From Candidatus Latescibacterota bacterium (GTDB lineage: Bacteria > Krumholzibacteriota > Krumholzibacteriia > Krumholzibacteriales > WJIX01): a stretch of 5,293 nt of DNA. Each line of letters begins with the position of its first letter. The stretch's first letter is position 1. The DNA lies in contig DAOWMJ010000150.1 of the NCBI GenBank assembly GCA_030643145.1, forward strand, positions 1 to 5,293, read 5' to 3'. The translations under genes were made by a program, and so were the position numbers. Positions 1 through 5,293 of the stretch are shown here, piece after piece. The notes below the pieces were generated by a model. The model was not told the origin of the DNA, did no database searches, and saw only the letters and a list, made by a program, of their open reading frames with translations.

Positions 1-1
1 C

Positions 2-283
2 GGAGTAGACATTTCAACACACAGGTCAAAACCGATGAAAGAATTTTTTGAAACAGATTTTGATTATATTATAACGCTTTGCGACAATGCCGACAGAAAT
101 TGCCCGGTTCATATGTGTAACGCTATAAAAATCCACAGGCCTTTCTATGATCCTTACGGCCTGTCCGGCAGCAGGGAAAATGTAATGTCGGAATTTAGAA
201 AAACCCGCGATGAAATAAGGGCTTTTGTTGAAAGCATGCCGGAATCCCTGGACATTTTACCGGATAGTTCAAAAGAGAAATAA
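2..283 (+). CDS. arsC: Arsenate reductase ArsC / low-molecular-weight phosphatase family, 5'-truncated
   Basis: This open frame enters from the left edge and ends at TAA 281-283, so 93 C-terminal residues are visible. The ATG at 35 is internal: conserved family sequence (GVDISTHRSK) precedes it in frame. The fragment then shows FDYIITLCDNAD, a second cysteine seven residues after the first (C27 and C34 of the fragment), and IHRPFYDP with the family's general-acid Asp. The C-X6-C spacing matches the resolving cysteine pair of thioredoxin-coupled ArsC (C82/C89 in Bacillus subtilis). Family members reduce arsenate to arsenite in the cytoplasm. The N-terminal P-loop with the nucleophilic Cys is outside the window, so activity cannot be judged. 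The region after the second Cys (HMCNAIK) departs from the usual proline/glycine-rich stretch and carries a third Cys. The gene converges on the Moco operon and has no obvious functional link to it. A related tyrosine phosphatase is the alternative. Confidence 0.82.
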   Translation, partial: GVDISTHRSKPMKEFFETDFDYIITLCDNADRNCPVHMCNAIKIHRPFYDPYGLSGSRENVMSEFRKTRDEIRAFVESMPESLDILPDSSKEK

Positions 284-303
284 GACCTCTCTGTCGCCGT
301 CAT
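284..303. other. Convergent junction between arsC and the Moco operon
   Basis: Only 20 bases separate the TAA of the arsC-like gene and the TAG of mogA. I see no inverted repeat with a T-tract, so no intrinsic terminator is called for either direction. Transcripts may overlap here or end inside the opposing genes. Confidence 0.6.
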
Positions 304-771
304 CTAATGCCCCTCCCCGCGGACCATCGCCAGAGCATGTTTCAGAACAGCGGTAAGCAATTCAGCGCAAAATCTCGCCCCACTGACAGACCCGGGAAGA
401 TTGATAATAATCGTCTTATCTTTGATGCCGGCAACCCCTCTTGAAAGAAGAGCATTGAGAGTTTCTTTCAGAGATTCTGTTCTTAGATATTCGGCAATTC
501 CCGGAATTAATCTGTCACAGAATTCTGATGTAACATCGGGGGTGATATCGCGCGGGCCCAACCCTGTTCCACCTGTAGTTATAATTATATCTTTATCAAG
601 ATTGCCGCTTAAGGCTTTCTCGATCTCCGCTTTTTCATCCGGCACTATCTGTCTTTCTATTTCGGCATCCGGAATATTATTGCCGAGCGCTTCTTCGACA
701 GCCGGACCTGATTTGTCCTCATAAACACCCGCTGAAGCCCTATCAGATATTGTAAGAACCAACACCCTCAT
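304..771 (-). CDS. mogA: Molybdopterin adenylyltransferase, MogA/MoaB family
   Basis: The protein has 155 residues from the ATG at 771, a normal length for single-domain MogA/MoaB. MogA binds molybdopterin (MPT) and transfers AMP from ATP to it, making the MPT-AMP used by MoeA. Visible signatures are VLTISDRASAG at the N-terminus, YEDKSGP, IVPDE (residues 42-46), TTGGTGLGPRD (65-75, the MPT-binding loop, with Asp75 matching the essential D82 of E. coli MogA), LSRGVAG and NLPGS near the C-terminus. A GTG at 783 also opens the frame, but it lies inside the purine-rich ribosome-binding site, so ATG 771 is preferred. The start overlaps the end of the MOSC gene by 29 bases in another frame, which suggests translational coupling. 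It is the last gene of the operon. MogA and bacterial MoaB are hard to separate by sequence; the GPRD-type loop and SGP fit either name. Confidence 0.93.
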   Translation of the reverse strand: MRVLVLTISDRASAGVYEDKSGPAVEEALGNNIPDAEIERQIVPDEKAEIEKALSGNLDKDIIITTGGTGLGPRDITPDVTSEFCDRLIPGIAEYLRTESLKETLNALLSRGVAGIKDKTIIINLPGSVSGARFCAELLTAVLKHALAMVRGEGH

Positions 772-1183
772 CAGTAATAACACCCCCCTTTATTACCTTC
801 GCGAATATTCCCCTCTTTACCAGAAGGGGCTCAACCGTTAATCCCTGAATCACATGCCCCCTGCCGGGCTTCCCTATCTGTGTAACCTCAAATTCAACTT
901 TATCAACGCGAAATCTCTCTCCAACCTGAAGCGATAAAAGATCGATCCCGCTTGTTGTAATATTCTCGGCGAAATCCCCCGGGGTTAAAGTTGAGAGCTT
1001 TTCTCTCATTTTATCAATATCTTCCATTGCCAGAAATGAGACCTGTTTGAGAGAACTCCCGGCATGGGCGTCTCCGACAATGCCGTGTTCTTTCCTGACA
1101 AGAATGCTGTCAACCGGCTCTTTCTTTGTCCCCCTGCTCCCGGAAATATTCACGGATACAACCTTAAATCTTCCTATACTCAT
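743..1183 (-). CDS. MOSC-domain protein, cysteine-free
   Basis: This is a 146-residue stand-alone MOSC domain. The family includes the C-terminal domain of Moco sulfurase and small proteins that bind MPT or Moco and handle sulfur; small MOSC proteins are often next to or fused with MogA. Family features are GIVGDAHAG (residues 34-42), QVSFLA, LTPGDFAENITTSGIDL (65-81), VGERF, EVTQIGK (99-105) and RGIFAKVIKGG (114-124). The usual segment after TQIGK contains the family's conserved Cys, often in a CH..C arrangement. Here it reads PGRGH (106-110), and the whole protein has no Cys. The ATG overlaps the moaC stop as ATGA, and AAGGAAGGG lies five bases upstream. The 3' end overlaps mogA by 29 bases. 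The specific biochemical role is unknown; without the Cys, binding or chaperoning of the cofactor is more plausible than persulfide transfer, which is inference. Confidence 0.9.
   Translation of the reverse strand: MSIGRFKVVSVNISGSRGTKKEPVDSILVRKEHGIVGDAHAGSSLKQVSFLAMEDIDKMREKLSTLTPGDFAENITTSGIDLLSLQVGERFRVDKVEFEVTQIGKPGRGHVIQGLTVEPLLVKRGIFAKVIKGGVITDEGVGSYNI
781..790 (-). promoter_or_regulatory. Ribosome-binding site deciding the mogA start
   Basis: On the minus strand this reads AAGGGGGGTG and ends nine bases before ATG 771, a workable Shine-Dalgarno distance. The alternative GTG start at 783-781 is the last three bases of this element and so would have no proper upstream site. The element lies inside the MOSC coding sequence. 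Confidence 0.6.
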
Positions 1184-1635
1184 TCCGGCCCTTCCTTCTT
1201 TTTACTAACAAGCCTTATTTCACCAATAACCATATTCTTACTTACTGCCTTGCACATATCGTAAATCGTAAGAGCGGCGACTGAAACAGCTGTGAGCGCC
1301 TCCATTTCCACTCCCGTCCTCGCGGTAGTTATCGCCTTTGCCTCAATTACAATAGTGTCACCTTCAACTCTAAAATCAACGCCAACCTGATCAAGGGGCA
1401 GAGGGTGACAGAGCGGAATAAAACTACCTGTTCTCTTGGCCGCCATAATCCCGGCTATACGCGCCGCGGAGAGAGGGTCCCCTTTTTTTAGTAACCCTGC
1501 TTTTAAAAAAGCTATGACCTTCCCACCCACAACAATCACTCCGGAAGCAACCGCTATTCTCTTTTGAACCGGTTTGCTCGAGACATCAACCATCCTTGCC
1601 CTGCCCTCTGAATCAAAGTGTGTAAAATCCATCAT
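1180..1635 (-). CDS. moaC: Cyclic pyranopterin monophosphate synthase MoaC
   Basis: This 151-residue protein is a typical MoaC. It converts 3',8-cyclo-7,8-dihydro-GTP, the MoaA product, to cyclic pyranopterin monophosphate. It shows MVDVSSK (residues 15-21), KKGDPLSAARIAGIMAAK (50-67), IPLCHPL with His77, GVEMEALTAVSVAAL (108-122) and IYDMCKA (124-130) with Asp126 and Lys129. These correspond to the conserved active-site residues of E. coli MoaC (K51, H77, D128, K131). Two ATG codons in a row (1635 and 1632) could start the protein; a strong GGAGGGAGAGGG-type site lies just upstream. It follows moaA after 57 bases, the largest gap in the operon, and its TGA overlaps the MOSC start codon by the ATGA arrangement. 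Nothing is missing compared with the family. Confidence 0.97.
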   Translation of the reverse strand: MMDFTHFDSEGRARMVDVSSKPVQKRIAVASGVIVVGGKVIAFLKAGLLKKGDPLSAARIAGIMAAKRTGSFIPLCHPLPLDQVGVDFRVEGDTIVIEAKAITTARTGVEMEALTAVSVAALTIYDMCKAVSKNMVIGEIRLVSKKKEGPE

Positions 1636-1692
1636 TATCCCTCTCCCTCCCGCCTTATAATAATCTCAGAATCAATATTCGGCCCATTTTTG
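1636..1692 (-). other. moaA-moaC intergenic spacer
   Basis: This 57-base spacer is the largest gap in the operon. It ends with the purine-rich ribosome-binding site of moaC (GGAGGGAGAGGG). The rest is AT-rich; TTGATT and TATAAG occur but only 10 bases apart, so I do not call a promoter, and I see no stable hairpin. Confidence 0.55.
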
Positions 1693-2508
1693 TTATCCGC
1701 CTATCTGCGACATCATCCTGTTTTTACAGACTGTGCCTCTCCGCGGTTTCTCTCTTACAGCCTCTTTCAGACTTTCCTCTATATTGTCAAGATCGAGTTT
1801 GATCTCAGTATTGGATAAAAGACATGGTTTTAAGAATCCGTCCGCGGTAAGCCTTATCTTGTTACACAGGCTGCACAACTGCGGCCTGTCAAAGGTAAAA
1901 GGAAAATTGATTGTTTCCTCTCTGTTATAGAGGGAAAATTGCTTTATCGTCTGAAGTATCAATCCCTCTTGCTTACAGAAAGAGCGCATCCTCATTATCT
2001 GACTTCGCGAAGTAGTCTCCGATATAACCATATTTATCTTAATTGGATCAAGCCCCGCCTTCTTCGCCGCGTCTATTCCGGCAAGAACGTCTTCAATATC
2101 CCCCCTTCTTGTTATCCTTTTAAACTCATCCGCTTCCAGTGTATCAAGAGAAATATTCACTCTGGACAACCCCGCTTCTTTTAGATTCAAAGCCTTTTCT
2201 ACTGAAAGAAGGGAACCATTCGTGGTCATACTCAATTCATTAATCCCCCCGCAATGAGAAAGCATCTCCACAAGCACTTCAATCTCTTTTCTAACCAAAG
2301 GTTCTCCGCCTGTAAGGCGCACCCTCACTATACCCAGACGGGCGGCGCAGCGGACGATTTCGGATATTTCCTCAAAAGAGAGTATTTCTTCGTGTGACTT
2401 TAAATTCACGCCATCCTCAGGCATACAGTAGACACACCTGTAATTGCACTTATCCGTTACTGATATTCTAAGATAGTCAATTTTTCTTCCGAATCTATCC
2501 TTCAGCAT
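1693..2508 (-). CDS. moaA: GTP 3',8-cyclase MoaA, short form
   Basis: This is a radical SAM enzyme that, with two [4Fe-4S] clusters, rearranges GTP to 3',8-cyclo-7,8-dihydro-GTP, the first Moco step. The N-terminal cluster motif C-X3-C-X2-C is at Cys21, Cys25 and Cys28 within DKCNYRCVYCMP. LTGGEP (65-70) is the SAM-binding GGEP motif, and TTNGSLL and NISLDTL follow. The C-terminal cluster motif C-X2-C-X13-C is at Cys212, Cys215 and Cys229, followed by PCLLSN. The protein ends in Gly-Gly, the conserved MoaA tail needed for catalysis. It has 271 residues against roughly 320-340 for usual MoaA. The loss lies at about residues 191-210, between the late barrel strands and the second cluster. The frame is continuous, so a lineage variant is more likely than damage. 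Lys217 sits where S. aureus MoaA has Arg266; Arg219 (Arg268) is kept. GGAG lies seven to eight bases before the ATG, and moeA ends 12 bases upstream. A non-MoaA radical SAM paralogue is unlikely given both cluster motifs and the operon. Confidence 0.93.
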   Translation of the reverse strand: MLKDRFGRKIDYLRISVTDKCNYRCVYCMPEDGVNLKSHEEILSFEEISEIVRCAARLGIVRVRLTGGEPLVRKEIEVLVEMLSHCGGINELSMTTNGSLLSVEKALNLKEAGLSRVNISLDTLEADEFKRITRRGDIEDVLAGIDAAKKAGLDPIKINMVISETTSRSQIMRMRSFCKQEGLILQTIKQFSLYNREETINFPFTFDRPQLCSLCNKIRLTADGFLKPCLLSNTEIKLDLDNIEESLKEAVREKPRRGTVCKNRMMSQIGG

Positions 2509-2520
2509 CCAATATCTCCA

Positions 2521-3711
2521 TTACTTTACTAATGTAACTTCAACCCTTTCGCCCGCCTTTATCCTCTCAATACCTACCGGTATGGAAATAAAGCCATCCG
2601 CGGTTGTATACGCATGAATATGCGCTGACCCGTGGTATTCAACAATTTGGACCTTTCCATTTTTAATCAGTTTGACCGGAAGATACGAAACGCGGGCTGT
2701 TTTCCTGCGCTCAACGGTCTCAACCAGTTCGGCAATAACAGATCGAGGAGTCCATTCCGCCCCCATGAGAGCAAAACAAAACGGTTTAACAAACAACTCA
2801 AATATAACAAAAGTCGAAACGGGATTGCCCGGAAGCCCGAAAACAAAATCATCTTTTCCCTTACCAAAAACAGTTGGTTTTCCGGGTTTAACCGCTACCT
2901 TCTCAAAGAGAAGATCAAAACCCCTTTCTATTAGAACTCCGGGGACAAAATCGAATTCGCCCATCGAGACCCCCCCCGAAAGAAGGAAGATATCAACGCC
3001 GCCTCGATTCCCGTCAATAATCCCACCAATAGCTTCCGGTGTATCTTCCACTATACCAAGATAGCGAAATTCAAATCCGGCGCTCTTCGCCTGAGCGGCA
3101 AGCTGACTGCTGCTGCTGTTTCGTATCATAGCCCCTTCCGGTTCGCGGTGGGGTTCAACAAGCTCGCTTCCGGTGGCAATAATACCGATCATGGGGTTTT
3201 TTGATACCGGGACATCAACACACCCCACTGCGGCAAGCACCGCGATCTCAGGCGCTCCAATTACCGTTCCCTTCTTCAACACGATATCACCCCTGGCAAT
3301 ATCCTCCGCCCTGTAGCAGATATTTTTTCCCGCGCTCTTATGCTTTACAACAAGCTTGCCCTTTTCTATTTCCGTGTGTTCCACCATCACTACGCGGTCA
3401 GCTCCTTCTGGTACAACCGCGCCCGTCATAATTTCCGAACACTCCCCCTCCCCAATCCTTTTCTCCGGAGCCTTACCGGCGGGAATCGTCTCTATAATTT
3501 TAAGGGGAGCGTCAAGATCAGCCGATCTGCACGCGTACCCATCCATTGCTGATTTGTTAAAGGGCGGCATATCAACATCCGAACTGATATCCTCACAAAG
3601 AACCCTTTTTCGAGCTTCATTCAGCGAAAGATTTTCTTTGCCAAGTGGAGCGGCGGATTCCATCATTAATCGATATGCCTCTTCAAACGGTATCATATCC
3701 GCATTCTTCAT
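2521..3711 (-). CDS. moeA: Molybdopterin molybdenumtransferase MoeA
   Basis: The 396-residue length is usual for MoeA, which inserts molybdate (or tungstate) into MPT-AMP to give the mature cofactor. Domains in order are the MoeA N-terminal and linker region (about 1-170) with PPFNKSAMDGYA (49-60, Asp57 matching catalytic D59 of E. coli) and TGAVVPEGAD (96-105); the MoCF/MPT-binding domain (about 174-315) with IIATGSEL (177-184), LLSGGVSMGEFDF (243-255), KPGKP (275-279) and GLPGNPVS (292-299); and the C-terminal beta domain (about 325-396) with HGSAHIHAYTTADGFISIP. All main active-site positions appear intact. The ATG overlaps the stop of the ModE-like gene as ATGA, with AAGGAG seven bases upstream, so coupling is likely. 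Only one moeA is present here; some tungsten-using organisms carry two copies to separate Mo and W, which cannot be tested from this window. Confidence 0.97.
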   Translation of the reverse strand: MKNADMIPFEEAYRLMMESAAPLGKENLSLNEARKRVLCEDISSDVDMPPFNKSAMDGYACRSADLDAPLKIIETIPAGKAPEKRIGEGECSEIMTGAVVPEGADRVVMVEHTEIEKGKLVVKHKSAGKNICYRAEDIARGDIVLKKGTVIGAPEIAVLAAVGCVDVPVSKNPMIGIIATGSELVEPHREPEGAMIRNSSSSQLAAQAKSAGFEFRYLGIVEDTPEAIGGIIDGNRGGVDIFLLSGGVSMGEFDFVPGVLIERGFDLLFEKVAVKPGKPTVFGKGKDDFVFGLPGNPVSTFVIFELFVKPFCFALMGAEWTPRSVIAELVETVERRKTARVSYLPVKLIKNGKVQIVEYHGSAHIHAYTTADGFISIPVGIERIKAGERVEVTLVK

Positions 3712-4082
3712 TTCGGGGCTCCTTCTTTGATAAGCCCTTTTATATTCCGGCTGAATGAATCCTCAAGAGACGAAAAGATATCTTTTCTATATTCTTCCCA
3801 CGCGTCAATTAATCTTAATCCAAACCCGGTAAGGCGGGTTGACCCGCCTTCACTACCACCCCTGCTCTTAATCACTATCTCCCGGCCGAAACCCTTTTCC
3901 GCTCTTCTGATATCCTCCCACGCTTTTCTATAGCCCCTTCCCAGCGTTTCCGCGGCCTTTACGATTGACCCTCTATCCCTCACTTCTTTAAGCAGTTTGA
4001 ATCTCCCGTCACCAAACAGTCCTTCTCCCTCTTCATTTAGAAGGAAAAGTCTTATTCCAGGTTGCACCTTTGATCCTTTCAT
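3708..4082 (-). CDS. ModE-like winged-helix regulator, DNA-binding domain only
   Basis: The protein has 124 residues from ATG 4082. It matches the N-terminal domain of ModE, a LysR-type winged helix-turn-helix: FGDGRFKLLKEVRDRGSI (about 23-39), KAAETLGRGYRKAWEDI (42-58, helix-turn-helix), FGREIVIKSRGGSEGG (65-80, wing) and STRLTGFGLRLI (81-92). Full-length ModE has about 260 residues with two C-terminal Mop domains that bind molybdate; these are absent here and the protein ends shortly after a helical tail (93-124). It is therefore likely a DNA-binding regulator of Mo/W or Moco genes, but ligand sensing is not visible. The upstream ModC carries a TOBE domain, which is a separate protein. A TTG at 4118 would add 12 residues and overlap modC by 11 bases; ATG 4082 is preferred because the family normally starts a few residues before this point. 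The stop overlaps the moeA start. Regulation of its own operon is inference. Confidence 0.88.
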   Translation of the reverse strand: MKGSKVQPGIRLFLLNEEGEGLFGDGRFKLLKEVRDRGSIVKAAETLGRGYRKAWEDIRRAEKGFGREIVIKSRGGSEGGSTRLTGFGLRLIDAWEEYRKDIFSSLEDSFSRNIKGLIKEGAPK

Positions 4083-4097
4083 ACTCCAGCCTTTCCC
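4083..4097 (-). promoter_or_regulatory. Probable ribosome-binding region of the ModE-like gene
   Basis: Minus-strand GGGAAAGG (4097-4090) lies seven bases before ATG 4082, with a second GGAG only one base from the start. This supports ATG 4082 moderately over TTG 4118, which has AAGG (4126-4123) four bases upstream. Both starts are possible. Confidence 0.4.
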
Positions 4098-4107
4098 GCC
4101 TATCCGA

Positions 4108-5169
4108 TTATCCCCCAATGAACCTTACAGCGCTCGCCTTAACACTTACGAACAACTCCCTGCCATACTCCAGCCCCAACCTCTCCGCCGACCCTCTGGT
4201 TACAAGCGCCGCCAGTTCGATTCCCACATCAACTATTACTTCGATCCCAATCCTCGCTGGAAAAATATCAACAACTTTGCCTTCAAAGGTATTGCGGGCG
4301 CTTGTTGAAACCGGTTTAATCGAAAGTGTTATATCTTCACTTCTGATTATTACATTTCCCTCACCCTCTTTTTCATCCGTAAGAACACTGAATCTTATTC
4401 TATCTGATATAAATTCCGATGCCCTCTCTTTATCCGGTGATTTTCTAACAAGTTTGCCGGAAATAAAATTCCTGATTCCCACAAAATCAGCGACAAATCC
4501 GGATATGGGGTGTGTAAATATCTTCTCCGGAGTATCAGTTTGAACTACCGTCCCTTCCTCCATTATGCCTACCCTGTCAGCCAGAGACAACGCTTCTTCA
4601 TAATCGTGTGTGACGTGAATAATTGTGATATTCCTTCTCTTTAACCTTCTAAGAAGAGCTCTTATTTCAGAGCGCGCCCTACTGTCCAGAGAGGATAGAG
4701 GTTCATCGAGAAGAAGACACCGAGGGCTTACCGCGAGAGCCCTGGCAAGAGCGACTCTCTGCGACTCTCCGCCGGAAAGGGTCACGGGATTTCTGCCGAG
4801 GAGTGAGGAAAACCCAAGTTCTTCCGCCAGCCCTTCTATTATCCTTTTGATTTCCGCGCTCTTTTCCCCACGGCATTTCAACCCGTAGGACACATTTTCA
4901 GCTACAGTAAGATGAGGAAAGAGCGCGCCATTCTGAAAAACGATTCCGATATCCCTTTTCTGTATCTTCTCATAAGTAATATCTCTGCCTCCGAGCTGAA
5001 CGCTTCCCGCGTCCGGCAGAGATATTCCGGCAATTGTTTCCAGGAGCACCGATTTGCCCACACCGCTCGCCCCGAGAAGAACAAGATATTCTCCCTCCCG
5101 GGCCTCGAACGAAACATCGTTTAGCTTAAATTCGCCCATATTTTTAGACAAATTTTCAACTTTTAGCAT
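4108..5169 (-). CDS. modC: Molybdate/tungstate ABC transporter ATP-binding protein (ModC/WtpC type)
   Basis: The protein has 353 residues from ATG 5169. It is the cytoplasmic ATPase of an oxyanion importer. The nucleotide-binding domain (about 1-230) shows Walker A GASGVGKS (33-40), Q-loop Gln79 in VFQNGALFPHLTV, signature LSGGESQ (131-137), Walker B CLLLDE (151-156), D-loop SSLD and H-loop His188 in VTHD. The C-terminal region (about 290-351) is a TOBE/Mop-like domain, with VSTSARNTFEGKV and VSVKASAVRF. The N-terminus (MLKVENLSK, EFKLNDVSFEAREGEY) and the TSARN..F and KASA signatures resemble, from memory, archaeal WtpC more than E. coli ModC, so tungstate is a real candidate substrate. A TTG at 5187 also opens the frame, but ATG 5169 has AGGA six bases upstream and begins at the usual family position. 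It overlaps the permease gene by 14 bases. The Moco operon context supports Mo/W rather than sulfate or iron. Confidence 0.92.
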   Translation of the reverse strand: MLKVENLSKNMGEFKLNDVSFEAREGEYLVLLGASGVGKSVLLETIAGISLPDAGSVQLGGRDITYEKIQKRDIGIVFQNGALFPHLTVAENVSYGLKCRGEKSAEIKRIIEGLAEELGFSSLLGRNPVTLSGGESQRVALARALAVSPRCLLLDEPLSSLDSRARSEIRALLRRLKRRNITIIHVTHDYEEALSLADRVGIMEEGTVVQTDTPEKIFTHPISGFVADFVGIRNFISGKLVRKSPDKERASEFISDRIRFSVLTDEKEGEGNVIIRSEDITLSIKPVSTSARNTFEGKVVDIFPARIGIEVIVDVGIELAALVTRGSAERLGLEYGRELFVSVKASAVRFIGG

Positions 5170-5293
5170 AATCTTTCCTGCCGGCAATAGTCCTTAGAAG
5201 AACAAAGAAAAGAAAACAAACAATTAGAAAAACAGCGGATACCGGACGGGCGTATTTGAGCCCGAAGGCTCCAAACCGCTCATATATAAGTAC
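5156..5293 (-). CDS. modB: ABC transporter permease, C-terminal end (ModB/WtpB type), truncated by the window
   Basis: Reading the minus strand from the right edge gives 45 in-frame residues ending at TGA 5158-5156. They include IYERFGAFGLKYARPVSA, then a strongly hydrophobic stretch VFLIVCFLFFVLL and a basic tail RTIAGRKDYAKS. This is the expected last transmembrane helix and cytoplasmic tail of an ABC permease. The Tyr-Gly-Leu-Ala-Arg-Pro pattern before the last helix resembles WtpB/ModB-type permeases, from memory. The gene runs into modC with a 14-base overlap, the normal order for mod/wtp transporters. The conserved EAA loop lies outside the window, so the assignment depends mainly on position and the tail sequence. 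A modA/wtpA binding-protein gene probably lies further upstream. Confidence 0.75.
   Translation of the reverse strand, partial: VLIYERFGAFGLKYARPVSAVFLIVCFLFFVLLRTIAGRKDYAKS
5173..5179 (-). promoter_or_regulatory. Ribosome-binding site deciding the modC start
   Basis: Minus-strand AGGAAAG, with AGGA ending six bases before ATG 5169. It lies inside the end of the permease gene and favours ATG 5169 over the TTG at 5187. Confidence 0.55.

Noticed and set aside
35..283. ATG at 35 as the true start of a small 82-residue protein
   Set aside because: The frame is open to the window edge and the residues before the ATG match the ArsC family, so the gene is truncated, not small.
401..724. Plus-strand open frame of 107 codons
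   Set aside because: It lies antisense to mogA, whose conserved motifs are clear on the other strand. The translation shows no family signature.
1665..1680. Imperfect palindrome GAATCAATATTC near the end of moaA
   Set aside because: Only the outer four bases pair and it is not repeated elsewhere in the window, so an operator is not supported.
1650..1685. Possible promoter in the moaA-moaC spacer
   Set aside because: The TTGATT and TATAAG boxes are only about 10 bases apart, far from normal spacing, and the gene order favours one transcript.
2632..3064. Several overlapping open frames of 66-130 codons on both strands
   Set aside because: All lie within moeA, whose protein is conserved end to end. 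None has a recognisable domain.
4083..4118. TTG start at 4118 for the ModE-like protein
   Set aside because: It would add 12 residues outside the family core and overlap modC; ATG 4082 is the simpler choice, though TTG is not excluded.
4070..4543. Plus-strand open frame of 157 codons
   Set aside because: It is antisense to the C-terminal half of modC and the start of the ModE-like gene. The Ser/Leu/Thr-rich translation is typical of a shadow frame.

Overview
The window is a compact bacterial gene block dominated by one leftward (minus-strand) operon for molybdate/tungstate uptake and molybdenum-cofactor (Moco) synthesis. Clear Shine-Dalgarno sites, overlapping start/stop codons and mixed base composition indicate a bacterium. 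The phylum cannot be named from the sequence. The gene set suggests an organism that makes Mo- or W-pterin enzymes. An anaerobic or metagenome-derived lineage is possible but is only an inference.

Layout from left to right: (1) positions 2-283, plus strand: the C-terminal part of an ArsC/low-molecular-weight-phosphatase-type arsenate reductase, cut by the left edge. It converges on the operon with a 20-base gap. (2) Minus strand, in transcription order from right to left: the C-terminal end of an ABC permease (modB/wtpB type), an ABC ATPase with a TOBE domain (modC/wtpC type), a ModE-type DNA-binding protein without a molybdate-binding domain, moeA, a short moaA, moaC, a MOSC-domain protein and mogA/moaB. 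The genes overlap or are separated by at most 57 bases, and the moeA, MOSC and mogA starts overlap the preceding stop codons. A single transcript with translational coupling is therefore likely. Its promoter and the earlier transporter genes lie beyond the right edge.

Working model: the transporter imports the oxyanion. MoaA and MoaC convert GTP to cyclic pyranopterin monophosphate. MogA adenylylates molybdopterin and MoeA inserts the metal. The MOSC protein may act in sulfur or cofactor handling, and the ModE-like protein may regulate the operon. MoaD, MoaE, MoeB and MobA are not in the window and would have to be encoded elsewhere.

This is mostly a recognisable pathway and I do not see a wholly new system. 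The three points most worth a second look are a MOSC protein with no cysteine at all, a 271-residue MoaA that lacks roughly 45 residues before its second iron-sulfur motif, and a ModE-like regulator reduced to its DNA-binding domain. No RNA genes, CRISPR arrays, insertion sequences or convincing terminators were seen.
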